DNA of 64,000 nucleotides, taken from NCBI GenBank assembly GCA_015501585.1, contig JADNRY010000013.1, forward strand, positions 1-64,000. The letters run 5' to 3'. Shown in pieces: positions 45,501 through 53,054 of the stretch (positions are counted from its first letter, which is position 1; each line of letters opens with the position of its first letter). The notes beneath the pieces are model-generated. The model searched no databases, was not told where the DNA came from, and saw only the letters and a list, made by a program, of their open reading frames with translations. The DNA comes from Rhodocollybia butyracea. Lineage: Eukaryota; Basidiomycota; Agaricomycetes; Agaricales; Omphalotaceae. The position numbers and the translations under genes are program-made.

Positions 45501-46445
45501 ATTACGCTGACGATAGTCGATAATGGTACGAAGCGTACCATTTTTCTTTGGAATGCAAAGCATCGGAGCTGCTTGTGGAACAGCTTGTTGAATCCACCAG
45601 TTAGCACCGGTGTATTTCTCAAGCTTATCACTAAGCTGAGTCTTAAGATGATCTGGGCATCTTGGCATATAGTAGTTATACTTATGCTGTTCGTCAATGA
45701 GATTAATCCGATGATTAATTTCTCGAAATGGTGGGAGTACCGGTGGTACTCCTCCTAGGATGTCCATATGCTCGTGTATAATACGAGCGCGGAGCAACGG
45801 TATTTGCTCATCCGTATACGGACCTCGCTCTGGTAGAGCCGAGAAGTCCATAACGTCTTCCTCTTGGATGGCGTATAATTTTTCATGCTCATCGTCTGCA
45901 TGACCATGAGCGTAGAGTTCTTCAAACTCTATGTCGTCAAGTGGGAATTTCCACACCTTGACTCGAACGGGTCTCCTTCGTCTTTGATGAGAGATGGATC
46001 GAGATTTACTTCTCAATCCTTTTCGATTAGTACTCGTTTTAACTTGATCTTTAGATCTTGTTTGTCTCGAGTTAGTATTTGGGATAGCTATGTATTCATA
46101 GCTAATCCCTGTATCGTGATTATCCTGATTAGGATTATCGTTTGTTTCGTTGCCTGTTTGTTCAACCGGCATTGGTTGAGATATATTCTCTTCCATATCG
46201 CGCTGAGCTCTTAGCTCCGCTTGTTCCTCTATTTTGCGAGGAAAGTATTCTCTAGAGAATTCTTGTATGATTTCGACGTATTTATCGAAATCTTCTGCAG
46301 ATAACTCCTTTATTTTGGGCGAGGTTGAATTATCATCCTCGTCGTAGCTTTCCAGTACAACTGGGAAGTTATGAGGGAAGCTCCTCGCGGAGCGTTGCAT
46401 TTCAGACCGAAGATGTTCTTCGTCTACTATCGTCTCGATTTCCAC
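42582..46445 (-). CDS. Gypsy Pol: reverse transcriptase, RNase H, integrase, chromodomain-like end
   Basis: An uninterrupted 1287-codon ORF. The first 250 residues are a charged linker. Reverse transcriptase spans about 270-470 (PMLCIPKKNGTLR, IDYRQRN, KIDLSDAYEQ, active site AYLDDIFVF near 410). RNase H follows (WVICDASVSGVG, FELETLAILEAL, VTDHKALEFF, NKVADALLRYY). The integrase has an HHCC finger (HEVLGHFG...CKACVECQRAK) and a complete DDE core (GMDFIG, VSDRDPKF, QTDGITERVNR). The C-terminus (VEWLVDEIIDH, LMFQVKWNLGD) resembles a chromodomain with a shortened aromatic cage, which in chromoviruses guides insertion. The coding sequence carries a perfect inverted repeat every few tens of bases. 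Start at ATG 46445 is the first in frame. Confidence 0.92.
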   Translation of the reverse strand: MEIETIVDEEHLRSEMQRSARSFPHNFPVVLESYDEDDNSTSPKIKELSAEDFDKYVEIIQEFSREYFPRKIEEQAELRAQRDMEENISQPMPVEQTGNETNDNPNQDNHDTGISYEYIAIPNTNSRQTRSKDQVKTSTNRKGLRSKSRSISHQRRRRPVRVKVWKFPLDDIEFEELYAHGHADDEHEKLYAIQEEDVMDFSALPERGPYTDEQIPLLRARIIHEHMDILGGVPPVLPPFREINHRINLIDEQHKYNYYMPRCPDHLKTQLSDKLEKYTGANWWIQQAVPQAAPMLCIPKKNGTLRTIIDYRQRNANTVKDVTPFPDQDNIRTDVAKHKYRSKIDLSDAYEQTRTEPGDVWKTAFACVFGTFVSNVMMMGDCNAPATFQRLMTYIFRDAIGRYVHAYLDDIFVFSNTLKEHEKHVRDVLERLRKHHLFLRAAKCELYSESVDCLGHVIDDKGIHADTDKMSRIREWRTPRMYNDVQRFLGLVQYIAPYMPEVAQFTGPLSIMVRNNVPFVWMPTHEVCFQNIKRLASKAPILKPIDPSKDEPIWVICDASVSGVGSMYGQGPTWQTCRPAGFMSRKFTAAQHNYRVFELETLAILEALLKWEDKVLGYCIHVVTDHKALEFFLTQRKLSSRQARWMEYLSRFDFDIRYIKGITNKVADALLRYYESDMPNEHHEAHEYVNADIRIDRNLDDLPQGRIEELVSEHLASMNTCRSARLLQKKKQVNPVAETIEARDTEAAELQSAVKEKEPTVPVPDTTEEDITIFNSRARGEEPLASHAEKDDFIKNIKRCYANDPLFSKVLNNTEHHKPFSVENGLIYTVNRGKEKVLCIPNGKTVKGQSLRGIIAEQAHEVLGHFGGQRTSDYIRRWYWWPRVNGNIEEFCKACVECQRAKTTNRMPTGLLHTLPIPMKPWESIGMDFIGPFPESQGYDYLWVVICRLTSRVHVIPVKTTITATQLSWIYVKEIVRLHGLPKSIVSDRDPKFTSRWWREVHHLLGAKLLMSTSFHPQTDGITERVNRSIGQILRTMVNADQKNWVDKCPLMEFALNSSINESTGYAPFELDGGYMPSMIREVPSGTQTPPGVHEFADRALQHLQDAHDAIIESRVYQVYHANQRRRQEPEIQLNDLVYLSTKNLNLPRGRASKLLPKFIGPYPIIEVHEDSSNYRVGLPTELAKRGIHNNFHASLLRKHHPNDDALFPMRSVAEPYDFGEPSTVEWLVDEIIDHHWDGRKLMFQVKWNLGDITTETYNNCKDLTALDRYLELQAVDDWRHLLRTQT

Positions 46446-46579
46446 TGTGGATTTCGATTTACGCTCTGACTTCTTAGAAGTTGTAGCTGCAGCTAGTCAT
46501 TCTTTGCTAGCTTGAGTCTCGTTTCTTCTGAATTTCTCATTGAGAACTTCACGTTTCATTGCTGTGCGTCGAGAAAACT

Positions 46580-47932
46580 CTACCGCGTCCTCCCCACAGA
46601 AAGAGAAGGTGCTACCTTCCCTTTAATGCATATGGCATCTCTCTCGAAATCGAGTTTGATGCCGTGCTTACGCATAAATTGCGTACCGAGTATAGCGTCG
46701 TATCTATCGACATTAATAATGTCGTAGTATACTTTATCGTCTATACCTCCATAGGAGGTATGTACATTTGCGCCAAAATTAAATTTGGCTTTACTTCCTA
46801 CAGTTCCCAATTGTAGCGAATGTTGGTCCGCCAATTGGTGTACTTTGATGTTCGCTAATCGAACAAATGCGGGGCTTAAAGCCTCGATTGTGCAACCAGA
46901 GTCGAATAGCGTGAACGCTTCTACTCCTGCAATTTCAATGATTGCCGTCATAAGACGGCGATTTTGGATTGGACCTCGGTCAGGTCTGGTCATAAGTCTA
47001 CTAGACTTACGAATGCCTTCACCCGTATTGGTTTTAGGCTCTTCGTTGGGCGTGTTCATAGCCGCCATACGATCAGTGCCATCCAGTTGTATCTGGTGGC
47101 TTTGAGGATCTAGGGACAAGAACGTGTCATTGTCCCAGTCATCCTCTAGGCATACTGCCGGTCCACAGTCCTCTAGAGGATTGATTTCAATGTAAGGGTC
47201 ATGAATATGACCCAAGTACTCTTGGAAGTCGTCGTTGTCGTCATATAGTCGACCGACATATTCTTCTTCATATGTCTCAAGGAAGTATTCTCCTTCAGAC
47301 TCGTCCTCATCTTCATCCTCGTCGGGTTGAAGTGCTGGAGGATATTCAAGATCCTCTTCGAGGTTTTCTTGTGGATTGACTTCTTGACTAGCTGATTCCA
47401 GCTCGTCTTCCTGAATGGCGTACAATCGAGGTTGTCCATGCCTTTCGCACGTCGAGTCATTTGCGAAATGACCTGGCTTGCCGCAACGGAAGCATAGTTT
47501 CCTAGAAACTACTTCTTCTTTAGACGGTGTTTTCGACACTTGTCCTGTTCCACGGAAAGAGTTACCAAATTTAACTGGTCTCTTCCCTTTGCTAGTATAT
47601 TTTACTAACTGTACCCTTTGTTGGGTTTTTGGTACTGCTGCTGCAGTATACGTTCTAGCGGGAGGAGTACTTGCTCCTCGTTCCGCAATAGCGCGTTTTG
47701 CGACATATTTCGAGCTCGGTGTGCTCGTTTTTCGCTTGCCTGACACGTAGTAATCGTGTAGTGCGCGATTATCTTCAATGCAAGTAACCGCTTTGACGAT
47801 AGTCTTGAATTTCGCGTATTCAGGGATTATTCCCCTGTCTATAAGTATTTCAAGGATTGACATAGGCAATCCTTTAACGAAACGCATTTTCATATCATAT
47901 GAATGCGGTGGATGTTGCATTCTTGATGCCAT
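46580..47932 (-). CDS. Gypsy Gag C-terminal part, zinc knuckle and aspartic protease, 450 codons
   Basis: The frame begins next to the A75 tract; the true N-terminus was probably upstream. Residues 1-60 look like the end of a capsid domain (KMRFVKGLP, LHDYY). A single CCHC knuckle (CFRCGKPGHFANDSTC) lies near 150. A long acidic region follows, then a retroviral-type protease with TLFDSGCTIEALS near 350 and the flap-side DAILGTQFM near 425. It stops at 46580, and pol starts 135 nt later in another frame. Confidence 0.85.
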   Translation of the reverse strand: MASRMQHPPHSYDMKMRFVKGLPMSILEILIDRGIIPEYAKFKTIVKAVTCIEDNRALHDYYVSGKRKTSTPSSKYVAKRAIAERGASTPPARTYTAAAVPKTQQRVQLVKYTSKGKRPVKFGNSFRGTGQVSKTPSKEEVVSRKLCFRCGKPGHFANDSTCERHGQPRLYAIQEDELESASQEVNPQENLEEDLEYPPALQPDEDEDEDESEGEYFLETYEEEYVGRLYDDNDDFQEYLGHIHDPYIEINPLEDCGPAVCLEDDWDNDTFLSLDPQSHQIQLDGTDRMAAMNTPNEEPKTNTGEGIRKSSRLMTRPDRGPIQNRRLMTAIIEIAGVEAFTLFDSGCTIEALSPAFVRLANIKVHQLADQHSLQLGTVGSKAKFNFGANVHTSYGGIDDKVYYDIINVDRYDAILGTQFMRKHGIKLDFERDAICIKGKVAPSLSVGRTR

Positions 47933-47939
47933 TTACTAT

Positions 47940-47940
<1 letters not shown>

Positions 47941-48016
<76 letters not shown>

Positions 48017-48024
48017 TTTTTTTT
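47941..48024 (+). repeat. 75-base homopolymer T tract within Gypsy gag
   Basis: T75 at 47941-48015, one G, then T8. On the coding strand it is a poly(A) tract that would read as polylysine. It separates the gag frame ending here from the frame at 46580-47932. It may be an expanded microsatellite, an inserted poly(A) or an assembly artefact. Confidence 0.9.
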
Positions 48025-48840
48025 GCTATCATAGTGACTCGTGTGTACGAAATAAAGGACAATAGCACTTTCAAATACTCTACATGGATACCTTGTAGCT
48101 CTCGGTATGTACTTTGATATTCTTTACTCTCCAATGGAGGAAGTGCAGTGCCTACATGTTCATGTATCTGCTTTCTGTACACTTTGTGTACTTGGTGTTG
48201 CCACAGTTTGCGACGATCATCGTCTGCAGTTTTCGCTCGAAGTTGTGATGCTACTTTTCGTCGCATCTTCTTCTTCTTGCTATTACTGAATTTCTCATTA
48301 GGTTGGAGAATATCTCCAATCCACGATTCGTTTGACGAATCTGTGACATCCGAATCTGTATCATTTTGGGATGAATCATCATCCCATGGTGTGCTTCGAC
48401 AATTTTTATCGTTGTTGCGTTTGTGCTCATCTCCGCTGGAATCTGAGCTGTCATCACCGTCGTCGGGTGCTCCTGGAGCTCCTCTCGTAGGTGTTTTTTG
48501 AGGTGGTCCTCCCCCACTTTTAGAAGGACCTGCATCTTGCGCACTGTCTTGTTCGCGTATCCACACCTTTTCGGGTGTGTTGAATTTATCGACCGGAAGT
48601 CCATCCGTGTTGAACCCAACCATTTGGTCTGGGAAGAATTCCGAGGCTTTTCCGGTTTCTCGGAAGCTCTTATTGCGCAAGCGTTGCATCGCTACGCGAC
48701 TATCCCATTCGTAGGCTATGCCTGTGTCCGGGTCAGCGTCAACTTTAGTTGGTGCTTTTTCACCAGTTGTTACGACTGGGATGCTGTCATTACGGGTGTA
48801 TTCGTCTTGACATCGTTATTTTTTATGGCAGAGATTGACT
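48025..48840 (-). pseudogene. Gypsy Gag middle segment, frame-broken
   Basis: The minus frame reads TGIAYEWDSRVAMQRL near 48700, then an acidic Asp/Ser region, and KVYRKQIHEHVG near 48160, before entering the homopolymer. The frame differs from those on either side, so at least two shifts separate the gag pieces. Confidence 0.6.
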
Positions 48841-48963
48841 CTTCTGCCTTAATAACTACATTGTGGTTATTCAGTATGGGTTCTCTTTTCGGGAGATCCT
48901 TTGTTTTGTTCCTTTTAGGAACTTGCGTTGGCGTTTGGTTTAATCCAAATCGCTCTAGTAGTT

Positions 48964-50085
48964 CTACGATTGTATCGCTTTCGTTACCCGGATCTTCCGG
49001 GCTTTCTGTATTGTCTGTTTTGCTGGTGGGATCACCACGCTGAATGCTTCCATTTTAATGGTAGCTTTGTCGTCCACAAATGTGGACAATATATTTATGG
49101 GCGTTGACGGTGTCGCCAACACTCCGAATGCATTACGAATGTGATCCGTAAGTTGCGCCGCAGAGTCAGATATGATTTCTGGCTCTTCAAATATGAAGTC
49201 ATTCGACTTCGGTGTTGTAGCCCTGGATTTGGGCGGTATCGGGAGTGACCTCGGTCCTCTTGGTGCTGGAGAAGTTCTCCCAGTGGGACTTTGTCTCACT
49301 TTAGGCGTATATCCTGTTCCTGCAAGGAACGTAGGTGTCGGCGTATCTGGTAGCGATGACAGACGTCTTTGACGTGAGTCTGTATAGCCTCGCTGTGTTA
49401 TTAGCGATTTGCCTATTGTAGGAGGTAATTCTCCTACTTGTCCAAATCCCACATAGTTTCTATGTGTTATGGATGATGGACCTATTGCCTGCGATACATT
49501 GAGCATGGAATCTTTCCATTTTCCTGTCGAGGCGTTCGAGAACAGTGTATTCCTATAGATGTCCGGCACTACTGGCGGGCGTTCGTCCGGCAGTCTAGGT
49601 ACTGGCATGGCAATCCCAGTACGATCACTACTGTCTGTCGACTTTGTCGATGACTTGGACGAAGACTTCTCTTTGTCTTTTTCGTTTAATCGTGCATTCA
49701 ATTGATGCATTGCCGATGTGAATTCGCTCAGGGATTGCTGATTCGTTTCCGCGATTTTCAGCATATGCCCTGTAGCATTTACTAAGACCTGTGCAAGGTC
49801 TGTTATTGAATCCAGCGCTTTAGCTGCTTTCTCATTTATAGAGACATTGTCTCTTGGTTCTTTTATGGCAGTCATTTGACTGCCTTCTGATCGACTGTTG
49901 TTTTCAGTCGTCGTCGTAGGATTTTTTCCTTGCTGAGGTATTTCCTCTGTTAATTGTATGAGGAGCTTTTCAGGCTCACTCGTTTTTTCCTCTGACGGTT
50001 TGACCGTGTGGGAATCGTTCTGTGACGTGGCGTCCTTATTATCAGACGTGCGATTATTCGCTGTCTCTGGACTCGGTGAAGTCAT
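48964..50085 (-). CDS. Gypsy Gag N-terminal ORF, 373 codons
   Basis: ATG 50085 (MTSPSPETANNR) is the first ORF after the 5' LTR. The protein is hydrophilic and Ser/Thr/Pro-rich, with a helical segment at about 85-140 (ALDSITDLAQVLVNATGHM). The C-terminus reads IIPPAKQTIQKARKIRV. No knuckle is present in this part. Its place, size and composition fit a Gag N-terminal region, but I see no diagnostic domain. The coding DNA is again hairpin-dense. Confidence 0.65.
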   Translation of the reverse strand: MTSPSPETANNRTSDNKDATSQNDSHTVKPSEEKTSEPEKLLIQLTEEIPQQGKNPTTTTENNSRSEGSQMTAIKEPRDNVSINEKAAKALDSITDLAQVLVNATGHMLKIAETNQQSLSEFTSAMHQLNARLNEKDKEKSSSKSSTKSTDSSDRTGIAMPVPRLPDERPPVVPDIYRNTLFSNASTGKWKDSMLNVSQAIGPSSITHRNYVGFGQVGELPPTIGKSLITQRGYTDSRQRRLSSLPDTPTPTFLAGTGYTPKVRQSPTGRTSPAPRGPRSLPIPPKSRATTPKSNDFIFEEPEIISDSAAQLTDHIRNAFGVLATPSTPINILSTFVDDKATIKMEAFSVVIPPAKQTIQKARKIRVTKAIQS

Positions 50086-50259
50086 CTGAGCGTTTTAAAG
50101 GCTTAGAATGGAAGTGAATTTCTTAACAGAAGTTCTTAATGATCGAAAGAAGCTGATTGCGAGGATTTTTTGATGAATATGATTGATATTGTACTGCGTA
50201 CTGTATCTTTTACTTTTAAACAACGGTAAGCGTATAACGCTACTTGATGTTCAAAAAAG

Positions 50260-50459
50260 TGTAAGGCCTCTACGAGGCGTTGCTTAAATCACACGAGTGA
50301 ACACGACAAGCTTTATAGCATGTAGTGTACCAGTATAAAAGAAGACTTACTTATGTAAGTCATACGGTATGCAGTATATAGAAAATTGAATATATTTGAA
50401 TATAAAGAAATTAGATGGCGACGCAGCGCCTTAAGACCAGTAACGGCGTAGCCGTTACA
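50260..50459 (-). repeat. 5' LTR of the 10.6-kb Gypsy element
   Basis: 200 bp, about 98% identical to the copy at 39835-40034. It abuts minisatellite DNA rather than the missing part of the HET gene. Confidence 0.93.
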
Positions 50460-50574
50460 TGAAGCCTACTAGGTTCACCAACTATCCTCACTGCTGTAGC
50501 ATCTGTTGTAAGTACACTGACCATTCTCATGACTTTTCACACCCAGTAAGTGCACTGACCAACCTGGTCACTGG
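50460..50574. repeat. left part of a 77-bp minisatellite
   Basis: Units containing ctatcctcactgctgtag and ctgttgta match those at 58431-58690. The second Gypsy element inserted within this array. Confidence 0.8.
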
Positions 50575-50819
50575 TGTAAGCACGCTACATGTGTTACCAC
50601 ATCTCATGCCCCCGTGTTCGTGATATTATGCCTTGTTTGGTCTCGACTACTATAAATACATAATCTACAGTAGTCGATCCTATCTTTCTCTTCCATACTT
50701 CCATCTCTTTGATAGCTATCTCTCAAATACAACACTCTGTGCCTGTTTACTCCAACTGATAAGTAAGTTATCTGTCCTTGTCCCTTTTAGATTAGTGTTG
50801 CCTGTATAACAGGCTTCCA
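50575..50819 (+). repeat. 5' LTR of the degenerate Gypsy element
   Basis: 245 bp, about 95% identical to the 3' copy, with a TATA-like ctataaatac near 50650. DNA next to it (ctttttttt) lacks a usual tRNA primer site. Confidence 0.9.
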
Positions 50820-50906
50820 CTTTTTTTTAAACACATCACAAAAGGGTTGTGTTGATGTTATCGCTGATGGCAACAACAGCGACAATATATTGACTACTAC
50901 ATGGTA

Positions 50907-52743
50907 TTTGGGTATTTACGTGTAGGTATGCGAAAGGTGCTATAAAACAACCTAACAAAAACACTACCGCACCTAACCAGACTATCAATATGTAAGGGAG
51001 CGAGGGCAGGTTGTCAGAGATTCCCTGAGGGAAAGTCTTGTAATATCAGATGTATGCGCGCGACTGCTCCAGGTTCAAGACTGTAGCGCTAACGTGGATA
51101 ACTAAGCTTAGACAACTCTTAGAACTAAGTCGAGTGAAGCCTAGTTGGGGTGTACGAGTGTACGAGGGAACCAGGTGTGTATGTCCAAATCAATTAACCA
51201 AAACCAAAACCAATACAATGAAACTAAGATTCTCCTAGGCAAACTCTGGCTCTAGCTAGAATAGTAATCTCGAGGTTTGTCAACAACCCTAGGCAAACTC
51301 TGGCACTAGCTGCTGTGACGCCGTAAAGTCCTTGACCAAACTCTGGGCCAAGCTATGATATTGTGAGTGAAATTAATCACTAGGAACTCGTACCACAATC
51401 TTAGTGGCTTGTCTAACTTCATGAAGAAGTCAACTAAGGAACCCTCACTCTGGAGCCAAATAATCCCTTACTAGAAGCCATCCCCTCTAAGGAAGCAACT
51501 AGATTTGAGTTGATCTGGAGTTCAAGAGAACTCTACACACTTAAATTTGATCAAGATATAAATGGGCTTTGCGAAGCATGTGAAGTTTATTACTTTCTTA
51601 AGATAACCAAGTCAGGAGGCGTCACGCTACTGATCCTGTGGGGACGTTCTGCAGAGCACTGGTCTTAGCAGTCAAGTCAAGGGCAAGAAACTTGTCTTAT
51701 TGAATAAATATGTCTGGCTTATATACTGAGTAGAGAGAGTTTAATACGAAAAATAGATGAAACAGATACAGAGAGAGACGGAAAGAGAGTGGAACAGAGG
51801 AATCTGGCTCAGAAAGGAAACTCCAGCCTATATATGGTACACACAATAAAGAAATAGTCCATTCTTGGGTATATATCAGAGGTAAAATATGATTTCGTGA
51901 GGATTAACATAGTTTTAAAGTGTTTTGATCTGAGCAAGGTTTCTCCGATTACTCCACAATTCTCTGGGGCCAGGAGTACCTTTACGCTTCATGATCACTC
52001 GCCGCCCGGTTTCCCTTGGGTGAGTTTCATTCTATTCCTCAGATAGTTCTGTCCATCCAGAGTGTGATTAACATTCTCTCGAGAAGGCCTGTTGTCTAGC
52101 TTTCCAACGACACCACTTATGATAGCCTCGAGCAACTGCGCTGAGTATGTACAAGTGATTCCCGATAGTTGGCTTTAATGGATAAGACCTCCCATGTATG
52201 ATTTCTAAGATCAAATGTTTCGATTGGCCAAGGCTATCCCAGCACGTAGCTTTCCGTAGGACCACTAAGCATGTTGCTACCGTCCTCACAGTTACGACCG
52301 GTGCTGCAAACAGACCTCTACAGTTTCCTCGGGTTCGTTCTGGTCCATTGTTACAGACTGTAAAGTCCACATCTTAACATAGCTCGTTGGGGGTCTTAGT
52401 GCAAGGGATGCCTTCCCTCATAATTCCTTCCCTTGAGTAACGTGTTGGCTTAGTACTTATCCCACTTTGAGATGTCCTGTAGTTTAGAGAGTATACACTC
52501 TTGGGTATAACTAGATTGACGATCTAGCATTACATTTCCGGGCAGCCCAGGTATCCTCGCTAGCTTGGCTCTAGGCTATGCTTGTGGGCGTACCTTCACG
52601 GCTCGCTGAGTATTATTGTTAAGTTCTCTGCCTTGGCAACAGCTATCACGCTCGGGCTCCATATAACTCTCTTATTGCATTGTATAACACGTACAAAATG
52701 TCAAAATGTATGGTTACACGCCTTACGCCAATTTTAGGCCTAA
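50907..52743 (-). mobile_element. 1837-bp TA-flanked non-autonomous element, copy 2
   Basis: Reverse-complement copy of 31938-33773, similar over its entire length, flanked by TA at 50905-50906 and 52744-52745. It lies in the leader of the Gypsy element. The small ORF pair found in copy 1 is also open here (51050-51238 on the plus strand, 52068-52370 on the minus strand). Confidence 0.85.
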
Positions 52744-53054
52744 TAACGGCTTGTACATATAGAATCTATCAAGATATGTCTTCAAAGAACCATGACCTTG
52801 TCTGAGAGGACATGCTTTCTTCTCTCATTGTTCTCCCTTTGGCGTATATTTCTTTTTCCTTCAACATTTCTCGCCGTCACTTGTTTACCCGTTTGAAATT
52901 CTCACTCTGGCGAGTTATTGCATTTTTTTTCTCAATGTATCGCACCGCATATAGTCACTTTGAACACCCTGTATCCCGTCCTGGCTTCCACAAGGGCTAG
53001 AACTTTGTAAGCATTCCTGCTTTTGTCCCAGATCCCTGTCCCAGTCCACTGACT

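Larger units (their letters stand above)
39835..50459 (-). mobile_element. Ty3/Gypsy chromovirus-type retrotransposon, 10.6 kb, hairpin-saturated, with two extra ORFs
   Basis: LTRs of exactly 200 bp (39835-40034 and 50260-50459) begin TGTAAGG and end CGTTACA, with about four to five differences. Transcription is leftward: gag and protease ORFs at the right, then pol, then two additional ORFs before the 3' LTR. The flanking 5-mers are CCATC on the left and TGAAG on the right, so there is no target-site duplication. The whole element is packed with short perfect inverted repeats. No TGG-type tRNA primer site is evident next to the 5' LTR; the adjoining bases on the coding strand are CTTTTTTGAACATC. 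Confidence 0.92.
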
